From Littorina saxatilis (lineage: Eukaryota; Mollusca; Gastropoda; Littorinimorpha; Littorinidae), in the NCBI RefSeq assembly GCF_037325665.1, contig NC_090253.1, positions 10,640,823 to 10,704,822 on the forward strand: DNA of 64,000 nt, in the 5' to 3' direction. Every line of letters starts with the position of its first letter. Position 1 is the stretch's first letter. The translations under genes were made by a program, and so were the position numbers. Shown here one piece after another: positions 12,673-24,327 of this stretch. The notes under the pieces were generated by a model. That model saw only the letters and a program-made list of their open reading frames with translations, made no database searches and was not told the DNA's origin.

Positions 12673-14240
12673 AAAATGAGAATATCACAAGTCATACAGT
12701 TATTGTATATACCGGAACATGTAGCCAAATGAAGCAAATTGACGAAACACACACAAAACCAAACACAAACAAGCAGGCAAGCATACGAGAGTCAACTGAA
12801 ACTTTCCGGGCCCGACTGGGAAGGAGTTGACTTACGAGACTAAAAGAACTTTCGATTTAAAAATTGTCCCTCCAGACTTTCATACACGTGTGCCACGATC
12901 AGAGCCTTAATTGATACCGTTGCTGTTCAAACTTTTAGCGACCGTAGGAAGGCATCGACGGCAGTCATATGACGTCATTGTCCGTTTTGTAATTCTCACC
13001 CCTGAGGTACTTCGTGTTTGCAAACAAGATAGTTTGAGGGTGCCAAATCTGGCGAATAGAGCCAATAGTTAACGATCTCTCCTGTGAGATGCCAAGTGTA
13101 TCAGGAATATGATAGGTACCCAGTTTATTACCGTTAGTGGTCTTCCACGCCGTTTGTCATCTTGGATGGTTCTCCTTCAAATCCTGAATTTAGCTTCCCA
13201 CCTCCATACTATGGTGCATGATGGGGGATCCCTGCCAAATGTTTCCGTAATGTCATCATGTTTTTACAGAAGGCTCTGTAGTTTTCTTTCCATATATTGT
13301 TGGTTTTCACCATTGTGGGGTAAACAGTTGGCAATGGTAATTTGTGATGTCACGGCACACACACTTACTGGTTAAAATACCTTTTATTTTGCATGATGTC
13401 TTCACAAGAATCTTTTTTAGTTCAAGCCAAGTTTAAGTGTCAAAGTCAAATCCTTCCTGGTCAGGCCGGGTACTTCTCAGTTAGCCCTCGTAATACACAA
13501 TAGGAATGTAATTATTGCATACTACAACAAACAGCCACCTGATGATCAAACGCAAGATGATAAATATGCAAACAGAATAAAAAATTGCAAAAGCGATAAA
13601 GAGTAATAATGTTCTAGTCTAAGATGCATCAATGCCTTTGTAATAGGTGTGCGTTTGAGATTACTGTGTATGTGATCAAGGTATTTGCACTACTGTCGTT
13701 GAACAATTGTTATGCTTAGGCGTTTAGGAGTATGCGGAAGTAAAATTCCGACTAATTATTCTGAAAATGCTTAGGTAGTCTCGAATTAATCTGAACGCAG
13801 CACCTTACTGGAAGCAAACTAGCGTTCAATGTTGGGGTTGAATAGATGACAAGACACACGAGGAATGCCTTAGTATCAGTGTTTTAGCATTCTATTTTTC
13901 AAATCTCAACTGTGTCGGTAGGTTTTTTCAGATCGTGTTTTTTTTCTCCATTGGACAGTGTGCTTGTTTTCGCTGTGTTATGAGTTTAAGCCCCGTGAAG
14001 CACATAATCTGCATGTGTTTGCTAGATGACAGTTTCGACTTTCTGAACCCAATGGAATTTACCTGCTTCGAGGAATATGTAATCATTAAACATTAATTAA
14101 ATATGACGATGAGCGGAATCGGGATTCCTGATACCGGAAAGCTGACCTCGATAACCACTCGCCGATTTAAATTCATTTAAATGATTAGCATAGTAAAGAA
14201 CAATTCTTGAGAAAATCATTATAAGGGCATGTAACTTACA
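12673..14240. other. gene-poor stretch, nearly identical in both duplication copies
   Basis: I see no supported gene or repeat. Its value is as a clock: scanning against 60016-61583 shows almost no differences until about 14113, where a dense cluster begins. Confidence 0.5.
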
Positions 14241-14475
14241 GCACAGCGAATGTCTCTTGAACTTTTTCAGGTACATTTTATAAAAACAACTTTCCAAAAT
14301 GGCTCCTTAGGTGTACTACCTTTAAGTTAACAAAAACACCATTTATCCCCAAGCAATTTTGTATCCACCGATAAAGTTTTAGAATAACTGATCATCAATT
14401 TGCAACACACACACCGACACCCCCCTAATGCACACACACACAATGTCATTTCTTACTACTGGACACATAACACAC

Positions 14476-14696
14476 CTCATATGTTCCCCAATGTCCTTGT
14501 TGTCGTCATCTTTGAACACAAAGGCAACACTCTGTGAATGACTGTGTCGCCTCGCTGCCTCCAGTGCCGCCACCTTCACTTTGAATTCGGTGACATCAGT
14601 GTAGGTAATGTAGCAGTTGTCATCTTGAAAACTCATTGCTTCAATCATCAGGGAAAGGACATCTCGCCAGCAACGTTCCATTAGTATGGCCCCCTT
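14476..14696 (-). CDS. candidate host exon, unrecognised protein (copy 1)
   Basis: Read on the minus strand, the block is bounded by an acceptor (ttgtaatcag) at 14696 and a donor (gag then GTGTGT) at 14476. It gives 73 open codons plus 2 bases with protein-like composition, including MERCWRDVLSLMIEAM and TEFKVKVAALEAARR. I do not recognise the family. A further acceptor-bounded open block (ttgtttttcag at 14902, reading ADRLTESLISLHTT) lies just upstream on the same strand, but it lacks a clear donor. The exon is present in both duplication copies, with a cluster of seven changes in about 60 bp, several of them amino-acid changing. Confidence 0.4.
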
Positions 14697-15059
14697 CTGA
14701 TTACAAATTAAGAACAATTCAGCGTATCATCGACTTAAGTTGATGCGTTATTCTGATATCAAGTAAGAACAAAGAATGCTCATTTGAGTCATTTTCTTCA
14801 AAAGAAATATGAATCAGAAACAAATTGTCTGCTGCTCTGGCTTCATACATATTGAAACAAGTCGTGTGAAGCGATATCAAACTTTCCGTCAGTCTGTCAG
14901 CCTGAAAAACAAGGTAAGGCAGCACCTAGTGATCAGTCATCATCAATACTAGCAAGGGTAAGCTACCCAAAACTCGAAGACCGAGAAGGATCGAGCCTGT
15001 TTTGGCAAGGCATTCAAACATAGGACCTCATTTGCAAAACTGATTTTCTTGTTTCACTT

Positions 15060-15260
15060 TTGCGCTCATTTTTAGACTGATCATAATATCAATATATTTT
15101 TGGATTCAGGAAATTATACAGAATACAATGCGATACTTTCTTTTAATTGTTTAATGAAATTTTTAGTTTGATTGGAATTTCTTCAAGTTTTCAAGTTGAT
15201 ATGCAAACCAAAAGTCTGGACCTTGCCAAACATTGCTTGGTCAAAAATTCAGTCCATTAC
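15060..15260 (+). repeat. truncated CRE-family fragment
   Basis: It keeps atatatttttggattcagg, a-t-rich linker, and gtctggacc...ttgcttggtcaaaaatt, which match the first two thirds of the family at 4134. The CRE-bearing part is absent. Confidence 0.4.
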
Positions 15261-15894
15261 ATAAACACATGAGATCAAACTAGTACCCTCTCAGCTGTTT
15301 GGAAACTTTATTCCAGCGAAGCTCACGACTTGTTTGCTTGACCTTTCGGATTTCATGGGGGCTGCCATTTTGGTTTTGATGCGCTTCCTTTTCCGGTTTA
15401 CGTATTTTCTGGTTTAACATAGCATTTGCGTTTTTTTGTCAGAAGAGTGATATTTGGTTATGAAGGAAGTCAAGTCCGCCATTACCTGCCACCTCAGGTT
15501 GGTGTTATTTTTTAGGTCTTGGTGATGTAATATTTTCCCTACGGTATTATTCATGGTTATCATAGTGCAGATTCCAGGGAAACGGTTTTTTGAACAGCCT
15601 CTTAAACTGAAAAGCTACAAGGTCAACAACATAAACAGGTTACTGGTGTCTCGGGCATTGATGTTTTTAAAAAGATTTGCACAGCAATTTTTGTGTGTGT
15701 AAAGAGATAATGAAAATAAAGCATAACAACTTTTATATTTTTGAAGTGGAATTAAATGTTTTCATTTTTTTATTTTGAAGTGTTTTTGTATGCAGGTTTT
15801 ATTGGATGGGTGGGGGGTGGTTTTGATGGTTCTGATTTATTATGATGTAAGGGTGTTTTTTTTCCTTAATTATTTATTTAATTGGTTTATGCAG

Positions 15895-15968
15895 ACTTCA
15901 TGGCAGCCACTGACCTGACGATATGACAGCCATGAATATCGAACGCAGAAGAAGAAAAAGAAGAAGAC
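15895..15968 (+). repeat. SINE-type 3' tail with GAA repeat
   Basis: Ends in an agaagaagaaaaagaagaag run like the SINE at 3758 and the tail at 27050. The tRNA-like head is not visible nearby, so this is a 3' fragment at best. Confidence 0.3.
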
Positions 15969-16074
15969 AGTCTAACAGGAAAATAATTCTGGTATGCTCA
16001 TAATGTCTATGCCAGTTAAAAAAAAAAGTCATGAATTGAAATTTACCCAGGTTAGACATTAGCATGTCGTAATT

Positions 16075-16296
16075 GTGACAATGAATGTATCCGTAAACGC
16101 ACCAAGAGACTTACTTAGAAAAATTGAAGTCATGCATCTTCAATATGACTACAATCACAAACTGAATAAGGGGAAATCATGTCAATTTGGTGGTCTGGAT
16201 CATCAGCTGTTGCTCATTCGCTATAATGGTCTACTTGACAAAGCCCGTCTTCATGTGCTTCTTTGTTTCTTAAAACCTAGTGTAGACAACATGTAG
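16075..16296 (+). CDS. small open frame of unknown status
   Basis: 73 codons from an ATG, with a protein-like middle (APRDLLRKIEVMH, LDHQLLLIRYNGLLDKARL). It is kept open in the second copy at 63419, with a three-base cluster of changes near its end. No splice sites or homology are evident, so it may be chance or a decayed exon. Confidence 0.2.
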   Translation: MTMNVSVNAPRDLLRKIEVMHLQYDYNHKLNKGKSCQFGGLDHQLLLIRYNGLLDKARLHVLLCFLKPSVDNM

Positions 16297-16613
16297 GCGT
16301 TTGCAGACTGTTTATTGTATTGCCGTTGTTTGTTTGTGAGTAAAACTATGGTGTGACCTCAATTGTTTGAAATTTGTTGTGTATGTTCTACTTTGTGTAA
16401 GGTGTTTCTCCATGCCCCCAGAAGAACCGACATTATATTAAAACCTTCATACCCTGAAAATACTTGCATACTAGATGTTGTTTCTTATTGTAATGATTGG
16501 GGACAGGCAAGCTCTTAAATTGTGCAAGCCTTCAGAAAACTGTCAAGTCTGATTTGCTAGAACAAGCGATATTAACACGTTATTAAGATGAATATTTGAT
16601 TAAATATGTGCAG

Positions 16614-16660
16614 GAACTACTTCAGCAGATTCATATGGCCAGTCTCACAATGCAAGGAAG
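16614..16660 (+). CDS. candidate internal exon, unrecognised
   Basis: Acceptor tatgtgcag is followed by 47 bases and a strong donor, GTGAGT. All three frames are open. Splicing to 17508 keeps one frame reading ADSYGQSHNARK into NRVSQRKTIERESAQ and a stop, which would suit a disordered C-terminal tail. Another frame (ELLQQIHMASLTMQGR) also stays open. The gene is unrecognised and upstream exons are not identified. The second copy at 63958 is cut by the window edge. Confidence 0.35.
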
Positions 16661-16733
16661 GTGAGTAAATTGAATTATGTCTTTCCCACCTGTTCTGTGT
16701 TTAGTGTCAGCCGTGATTGCCTGATGAGAATTT

Positions 16734-16826
16734 GAAAACATGTTGCTAACTAACATGAACCCAACCATGAAACGTGATGTAGGTGAGTAGCCCATATATG
16801 GTTGGGTGTTAGCAACATGTTTTCAC
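16734..16826. repeat. short inverted repeat
   Basis: aaaacatgttgctaac near 16735 is matched by gttagcaacatgtttt near 16809, with a second pair cccaacca/tggttggg inside. It may be a small foldback element. It lies in the putative intron after the 16614 exon. Confidence 0.45.
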
Positions 16827-16901
16827 ATAGAAAATGGTGGGCACCTGAACAAATATCAGCACATTACAATGAAGTCTTACTTTGTGATCTGATGGTTTAA
16901 T

Positions 16902-16921
16902 ACCCCCCCCCCCCCCCCCCC
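16902..16921. repeat. poly-C tract
   Basis: A run of about 20 C. Similar long C or G runs occur at 30749, 35358, 39613 and 53369. Confidence 0.95.
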
Positions 16922-17507
16922 AAGAAGAAGCTCACATAACTACCAACTACACAATTTCATTACAGAATCAAACAATGGGAAGAATCAGGATTCAGCAGTG
17001 CTAGGTCGTTGAGGGGGATAGCTATCACTAGGCACTCAGCAATGAATAGTTGAGGTTTTCACGGACATTAACAAAATCCGGTAACCTACGGACAGTAAAT
17101 TTCACAGGGAAGGGAACAAGAACGTCAAAAATGGAAAAGTATGTTTTTTCTTTCAAACCATTGATAGAGCTCTGAAGCTTCACACAAGTTTTGCAGAGAG
17201 AGAACTCGGCCTATTCATTTTTGGCACTAAAACATGCACACACACAAAAAGAAAGTTTTAAAAAGTGGCGCCGATGTATTCTCACACTCACAGCCTTAGA
17301 ATATTGCAGTTTGTATGTTACCAAATTGAGGCATGATTTTACTCCATGCAATTACCTGACCAAATCTGCGACAGTCGGGCAAACTTCTTACAAGTCGGAT
17401 TGGGCCTTCAATCAAATACTCAGAAACCAGCAGCTACTTTAAGTAATACTAGTTTTGTTGTTATTTTTTACAGCTTGTACTGAATGTGTTTTCTTTTATC
17501 TCCTCAG

Positions 17508-17555
17508 AATCGAGTCAGCCAGAGAAAGACCATTGAGAGGGAGAGCGCACAGTAA
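17508..17555 (+). CDS. candidate terminal exon, unrecognised
   Basis: A pyrimidine-rich acceptor (ttttatctcctcag) precedes NRVSQRKTIERESAQ and a TAA stop in the frame opened by the exon at 16614. The frame choice is not proven, since a longer frame through the same acceptor is also open to 17649. The following AT-rich DNA could be 3' UTR. Confidence 0.3.
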   Translation, partial: NRVSQRKTIERESAQ

Positions 17556-17649
17556 AGCATATATGGCATGCACTTCGGTGGACCAGTGCCATCATCTTCA
17601 TAACAAGAGATGCAGATCATATTTTCTTATGTTTAAGTATAGCTGTTAG

Positions 17650-19590
17650 CAAAAGTATTTGACGATTCTTGGGTACGACTTTCGTGTTTAATCCTATTAG
17701 CTTGTGCACAGCCTCAAAATCTGTTTTATTTTGATTTATCATTTATAGTTTTAATTTTTTTTTAATGGAATTAGTCCAAAATAATGTAAATACATCTAAG
17801 GTTGCAATATTGTTTTCTTGTATATACCCTTAAAACTACCTCTTCGTGTAAACAAAATTTAATTGTAAAAAGAAGTGTTTGTTCAAGGGAGATAATTTGA
17901 AGCAAATTTTTTTTTAAATCAGTAAAACTGCGTAGTGACATCCTCAGTTAAATGTTAAAAATAAGGAATAAAGGTATACACACAGGTTGTACCCATTTTC
18001 TTGATTGCACTGCTTTTAAGTAGAAAGCTTTTTTTCTCAGAATTATTTTACAAATAAAATTCAAGGGAGGCAATTGATATGATAAAAAGGAAGAATTTTT
18101 CTTTTCTTAGAATACTGTACACATTTAGTAAAGTATAATTTACAAGACAAAACACAGGTTGTTTTTTTTCTGTGCCTACTACTTGACAAGAGAACCACGA
18201 GATTTGTGCAGATTATTTAAAATTTTCTGTACAGTATATTTTACAAAGACAGATCCATACAATATATATAATTTTGTAATAGATGTTTACAATTTGTGGG
18301 TATGTTTTTTTTTTAAATCAACAGTTCGGATAGCCACAACAAGTGTGTTTGTCTTGTGATTTGAGAGCTTTAGCACTGGATGCTTAGAATCCTCTTGATC
18401 ATTTACTTCAGTAGGTTAAGCCACCTTCTCCAAAATCTTCTCTCCTATTCTGTGCTTACTACAGTGGGTTTGACAAGAGAACCACGAGATTTGTTTTTGT
18501 ACATATGTTGCTTTTATTCTGTACACTTTAATATTTTAATCCTATGTGCACATTTTTTTTTTAACTGTGTTTTTGTTTTTGTTTTCCTGTATTCAAAGTG
18601 TGTATGGAAACCACAACCTGTCACAGCAGTATTATTAATCTGGATCTCCCTGCTAAGAACGTAATTAACAGAACGTGTGCATGTAGCTAAAGAACTTAAA
18701 AAGAATTTCTGCTACTTCACTCAAAATACGTCCATCCTCACACTCATATTTTCTTAAAATAATATTTGTTCATACCAACATGTTTGCGAATTATTCAATT
18801 TTGCGTAAAATATTCAATTACGATTTCTTTGTGTGTTGCAAAATTATGTAATAAAATTATGCAAGATCAAATTCAAAACAGCAATAAAGCTGCTGACGGC
18901 AGAATACCTCTGTTGACTTCTCTATCTGTTGGGTCAAACTATGCTAAGAACCAACACTACTCTTTGAACTATGCCACAGACATGTTTCTTCTAGTAGCTC
19001 AATATCACGTGATACAGTCTCAAAGACAGAACAACGCAATAACCTTTTTTTGTGTAGATCCCGTCTGTATAGATCTATGATTCGATTGACTTTTTCCTGA
19101 AATAAAATATTCATGAAGCGGGTTCTGACTGAGTTAATATATTTCTGGAAAGCTGAACAACGCAATGCGTCTGTGACTGGTGAAGAAGCAGAGCTGGAGC
19201 TTTATGTATTGTTTGTCGTTGGTTTTATTACACGCGCACTCACATACGGTCAAAAAATGTTGCATGTTCCTGCTTGACAAACAAATGCCTGCATACATGC
19301 ATGTGTGCACGTTCGAACGTACGAACATTCATACCTGTGCAAACAATCTACCACTTCAAGTTAAACACCCAAACCCCACACATTCCTCCAAAAGGAGTCT
19401 GAAATACTGGCATTTGTGGTATTGAACTAGGACCTCAACTTCCATTGTCTAGATCTAGTGCATGTGGGTCTCATGTTATACGTGTGAAACCACTTACTTA
19501 AAAAAGAAAAAATCTTGTAAGCTTATCAACTAAAAACAAACAAAAAACTAACAATTATATTCTTAAACAAACTGGTTAGAATAACAGATT
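17650..19590. repeat. AT-rich region with internally repeated blocks
   Basis: The word acaagagaaccacgagattt occurs near 18185 and 18475 within blocks that share ctgtgc(c/t)tacta and other words, implying an old tandem duplication of roughly 290 bp. No coding exon is supported. Confidence 0.4.
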
Positions 19591-19597
19591 TAGGAGA

Positions 19598-19843
19598 ATG
19601 CAATGCAAGGAACATCTTTATCTAATTCGGTCGATGCTTAGATCTAGAAAAGCACCCACTTATTCCAGTATAATAGAGAGAAAAAATCCAATTGAAAAAG
19701 TTCCAGATCTAGACAAGGCAGCACTGGCATCAATTTTAGCTAGCAAACTCGAACTTGCCCTGCAGTCATGCAAGGTCGAACCACTTTCCCTGCCTAGTGG
19801 GGGTTTGGCGGGTAGAGGGCCGGTGCTGGCACACTCGGAGTGA
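19598..19843 (+). CDS. open frame with helical, protein-like stretch
   Basis: 81 codons; the central part (KVPDLDKAALASILASKLE) has the composition of a real amphipathic helix. An acceptor-like ttattccag lies at about 19670, so the true exon could start there. The opposite strand is also open over most of it. The family is unknown. Confidence 0.25.
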   Translation: MQCKEHLYLIRSMLRSRKAPTYSSIIERKNPIEKVPDLDKAALASILASKLELALQSCKVEPLSLPSGGLAGRGPVLAHSE

Positions 19844-20039
19844 AACGACATGTCACCTACTTCGATAGCTTCTCCGGATTTACGTGTACAAACAGCGTCC
19901 GGGTTTACCGCTTCGATTCTAAACCCTAGTTTCTCATGTTGGTAACAAACTGGCTATTTGTTTATCAGATGTGTCGTTGTTCCACATTAAATGATGCTAG
20001 AATGCAAGGTCGCAATCATTTGGTTATCAAACCAGGTTG

Positions 20040-20160
20040 TGTTCTTTTTTTCATCACCTTTTTCCGCGCAAACAGTTTTGCGCCATTTCTTTTGCGCAGA
20101 CTGGGCGGGACAGGAAGCGGAAGCGCATCACTATTTCTGATTGGACAATGATGCCGACGC
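20040..20160 (+). promoter_or_regulatory. possible promoter patch (E2F/CCAAT-like words)
   Basis: A cluster of tttccgcgcaaa, ttttgcgccatttc and tttgcgcag words (E2F-like) is followed by an inverted CCAAT (gattgg). It is unusually GC-rich for the region. No start site is proven, and it lies about 900 bp before the candidate first exon at 21059. Confidence 0.25.
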
Positions 20161-20545
20161 CCACTTGACCCCCACTACAATGTCAAGGTCGGAAAGTCGT
20201 GAATACTGTAATCGACTTGAGAAATGTTCACAGCGATAATACATGATAAAGAAGGATTCGTTGTGCCCGATTATGGGCTACAGTTGGAGATGGAAGTTCG
20301 CCAAAAATTGGGACCATACTAACAAAAATACGGTGGGTAAAATTGGCGCCCCCATTTTTTGAGCAAACGCCACCCAAGGCCGCTTTGGACGGGTAGAAAT
20401 TCTGTACTTTCCAAGTCTATTTGTGTGTGGTTGTTCAAGACTATGGATAAAGCTCGCGTGAGAAGATTACGTCACGGTCAAAAGTCTTTGACGTCAATTA
20501 ATGCATCATGACGTCATGCCTCCCTGTAGTCTTTTTCTCTCGCGC

Positions 20546-20646
20546 GGTGTGTGTGTGTGTGAGTGTGTGTGTGTGTTCATTTTGTGCACATGTGTTAGTG
20601 TTAGTGTGTGTGTGTGTGTGTGCGCGTGCATGAGTCTGTACTCGTG

Positions 20647-20684
<38 letters not shown>

Positions 20685-20840
20685 AGAAAGACTAAGAAAG
20701 AGGGAGAAAGAGTGTGTGTGTGTGTGTGAATGTGTGTGTGCATGAGTTTGTGTGTATGTTTGTGTGTGTATGAGTGTGTATATGTGTTTGTTTGTAAAGG
20801 TGTGTGTGTCCGTCTGTCTATGTGCGTATTTGTTTGTTTG
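20546..20840. repeat. (TG)n-rich microsatellite cluster
   Basis: Interrupted TG/TGTTTG tracts over about 300 bp, separated by an AG-rich spacer. Confidence 0.9.
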
Positions 20841-20845
20841 TTTGC

Positions 20846-20862
20846 TTAAAGATAGGGTGTCC
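20846..20862 (+). promoter_or_regulatory. 17-bp word shared by two gene starts
   Basis: ttaaagatagggtgtcc lies 197 bp upstream of the candidate start codon at 21059. The identical word occurs on the minus strand at 31761-31745, 263 bp upstream of another candidate start codon (31482). Function is inferred from position only. Confidence 0.25.
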
Positions 20863-21058
20863 GCCAGAAAAAGGCCTTCAGATCGCTCTAAAAGCTTTAC
20901 CAGAAGATTCTGCGTGACGAATAATGTTACCACACAGAAGGACTAACTTAACTTTGCAAAATTAAGAGTTTGGGAAGTTGAATCAATTGTCGTAATATCA
21001 AAGGAAAATGCACTCTTGTGATGTGTTCCGTGGGTGGTGTCCCTTGATTCGAGACAAC

Positions 21059-21103
21059 ATGGCGACTATCAGGGAACGTTTTGACGAATTGGAGACTGAC
21101 CAG
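21059..21103 (+). CDS. candidate first coding exon of an unrecognised host gene
   Basis: An ATG in good context (caacATGGCG) opens MATIRERFDELETDQ and runs straight into a consensus donor, GTAAGT. The helical, charged composition looks real. An acceptor at 21714 (cttgttttcag) would continue in phase as LLEAVERGRQPALHM before stopping. Further acceptor-bounded blocks at 22347 and 24328 exist but cannot be joined without stops. The terminal exon at 28988 could belong to the same gene. Family unknown. Confidence 0.5.
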
Positions 21104-21385
21104 GTAAGTGTCGGATTTGTAGACCACAGGAAATGTTGTTTATAATCAAATAGGGCTTTCAATACAACAGTCAGTATTAGTGTAAAAGTTGATCCCAGCA
21201 GGACTGCAAAGAAATCTGTAAGGCGAGTCATTTCGAACCATTTGGTTGGTATGATGAGATGGATACCAGTAAGTTCGTCAAACGGTAGATTCGTCACCGG
21301 TCCCCGGTAACTTCGCCACAGTAACTTCGCCACAGTAGTCCGAGCGCGGCTGTTATGTAATGGTAATACAACCTTGCACCTCCCC

Positions 21386-21560
21386 CCCCCCCTTTCTCTC
21401 TCTCTCTCCCTCTCCCCCTTTCCCGCTCTCTCTCTCTCCTTTCACAGAGCATATATATATATGTGATGTTGTGCGTATTTATTTTGTATCTCTTTTTTCT
21501 TTGAGTAGGTGAAGTACACAATCTAAAATGGCATTTTCATTCTCTCTCTCTCTCTCTTAA
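21386..21560. repeat. CT-rich low-complexity tracts
   Basis: Poly-C followed by (CT)n at 21381-21440, and a second (CT)n near 21540-21558, both inside the putative first intron after 21103. Confidence 0.85.
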
Positions 21561-22346
21561 AAATGTGAATCTTGAATCTCTCCCACAAATCAAACATCTG
21601 AAAGCATAAGCTCTAAGCATAAACACCCGCCCACCCTGCTGGTATCTTCGTCACCCGTGACGAATCTACCGTGTGACGAACTTACTGGTAGCCGATGAGA
21701 TCACTTGTTTTCAGCTACTAGAGGCAGTAGAACGAGGACGTCAGCCGGCTTTGCATATGGTTTATCCCACACAAACTTAATACTGACTTTTCCCCTCCCC
21801 TCCAAAGTGCTGCTGATGGAACTTTGGACCATTGTAACGCTTGAAATTTGTGGAGAAACATCCAATCTGAAGTTAATTTTGGCTGACGTCTTTCCGATAC
21901 GGCGATAGCTCAATCAGTGAATGTGTGTAGATCATGGATTGGAAAATCAAGGACTTGCCTTCTGAAATAATTATAAGACTCTGCATTTGCACTGTTACTC
22001 TTTTGATAATATATATATATATAGATGCATTTATTTTTTTTAGCTACAATTCATACCACTGGAATAAACACAACAGTAAACTAAAAGTAAAAGTGTGCTT
22101 TGCTTGCAAGAGTGAGTAGAACAGAAAATAATAATTATCACACCCATTTTAAAAGCAAAAATTCTATTCGCACTAGTAAAGGTTATGAGAACTGAATTTT
22201 ATTTGTTCAATGGGCAGTCGATAGAGAATGAATCATGCTCTTTAAAGTCAAGTGAGCTTTTCTTGATGATAATAGGTTTGATACAGATACTGTAAATTGA
22301 GTAAGGATGAAGTATGAGAACTGTAAACTCTTCTCGTTCCGTCTAG

Positions 22347-22457
22347 GCTATGGAAGTTTCGCTTCCAGCAGAACATGCTGTCCTTACTAGTGCTAGAGGG
22401 CGGCAGGAGAGGAAGAGGTGCGGACAGAAAGTGATCTGCTGAGGAACCAATTTGAAG
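22347..22457 (+). other. splice-bounded block of doubtful coding status
   Basis: An acceptor (ttccgtctag) and a donor (GTAAAT) bound 111 bases, but every frame contains a stop. Only the second half (GEEEVRTESDLLRNQFE) reads like protein. It may be a UTR, a poison exon or chance. Confidence 0.2.
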
Positions 22458-23076
22458 GTAAATCAGGATTAGTTTTAGTCCTTTTCCTAGTACTTTCCAT
22501 GCACGGGTTCACACACACACACACACGCATGTATACACAGAATCATGAATGACAATAGCACTTGCACAAATAGTTATATAAGAAATAATAGGGTGAACTT
22601 TGATGACAATAACAGAAGATATTCTTTTCTTGGGTGAAGAGTATAATGGGGATTTCACAGTTATAATTATGGCAAGGATAGAAGTGTGCTGTGCATCTGT
22701 CTGTCAAAAGGGCCCACCAACATTTTGTTTCCTCTGAAGAGCAATATACCACAGTTGTGTGATATAATTGTACGTGCAAGAATGCCTTTTGTAAAAAAAA
22801 TTCCTGATAACATAGTGAGACACACAGAAATGCAATAGACAACACCCTTGTGACATCATTGTTTATTTTGCTGTCATTAAAATGATCCATTCATTGTTAT
22901 TATACATTCATCAGAATACTTTCCTATAATTTACATGGAATGTATCCTGTGAGGAAATACACAAGTACAGGTTGTAACAAAACACTCTCCTCTGAATTGT
23001 TTAAGGTTTCAAGGGAAAATGTGCTAGATGTAATATGAGAACATTAGATGAGGTAAAATTTACAAACAATAAAAAC

Positions 23077-23612
23077 AAGAAGAGCAAACGCTCGATCGAG
23101 TCACTTTCGCAGTTCTGAATATTATATGAGGCATCAGATGGACAGGAAGAAATTGCTATTCACAACACAATGAGTCACGTTCACATAAAATTTGAGCCCG
23201 GTCACTTTTATAGTTTCCGAGAAAAGCCCAACGTTAAGTTGTGTGTTGCCGAACAGAAAAGGCTAGTTATCTCCCTTGTTTTTCTGATAACGTTCGTAAA
23301 AGGCTACAGATGTAAATACTTTGATGTAAAGAATAATCCTACAAAGTTTCAATCACATCCGATGAACTTTGTCAAAGATATAAAATGTCTAATTTTTCCT
23401 TTGACGCTGACCTGTGACCTTGAAAAAGGTCAAAGGTCAACGAAACCATCGTTAAAGTGTAGAGGTCATTGGAGGTCACGACTAAACAAAATATGAGCCC
23501 GATCGCTTTGATAGTTTCCGAGAAAAGTCCAACGTTAAGGTGGTGTCTACGGCCGGCCGGACAGACTAACACTGACCGATTACATAGTCACTTTTTCTCA
23601 AGTGACTCAAAA
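23077..23612 (+). repeat. dispersed repeat carrying nuclear-receptor half-sites
   Basis: The block starts aagagcaaacgctcgatcg and ends with the palindrome agtcactttttctcaagtgact. It contains the near-duplicate pair gtttccgagaaaagcccaacgtt (about 23213) and gtttccgagaaaagtccaacgtt (about 23513). A perfect DR1 element (AGGTCA-A-AGGTCA) lies at 23427-23439, with further AGGTCA half-sites near 23463 and 23473. No coding capacity. Classification unknown. Confidence 0.45.
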
Positions 23613-24327
23613 AACTCTGAAATAATTCTGTCTGAGAATAGGGTTAAAATAACAGTTTATAAACATAAATCAGAGAAAGTAACCTTACAAATAAGGGGGC
23701 ATAAAAAAGAGGGTTTCTGTACAGTACATGGGTACACTGGGCACGAGCTATGAAAAGGAAAGGTGTACCAGAATTCAAATGTCTTGGAGAAATGTGTACA
23801 AATGAGGCAAAACTCGCCTCTGACAAAATGGATATGATGCAAAACAACATGTTTAAATAATCAAGTATTAGAAGATTATTTCAAGGAGAGGGTGACATAT
23901 AGTATATATGTGTCTCAAGAGACAATCATGTGCAATTCATTCCAAGAAGCTAAAGATATGTTACAGGTGCCTCTATACAAATATTCACAATGTCCCAGGA
24001 CAGTCTTGTTTTACTAACCAGTGTCATCACTCATGTACATTTCTTCTTCTGTGTTCGATATAATCTATATTAAATTGCTTTCTGTTTTACATACCTGCCT
24101 CAACTCTGTTCTATCATACTGGAAAGCCTGTACCGTCACAGGTGTATATCCACCCCCTCCCCACACACACACACCAAGACATGCTCTATTACATAAATTA
24201 CAATTTCTTCTTTCTCATTATTTTCTCCAATTTTCTTAAATTTGGTGCATATTTTTTTTAACAATTTTAATGTTTAAATCTGAATCAAGTTTTGTCACTG
24301 AAAGATGATTTTCTGTTTACACTCCAG

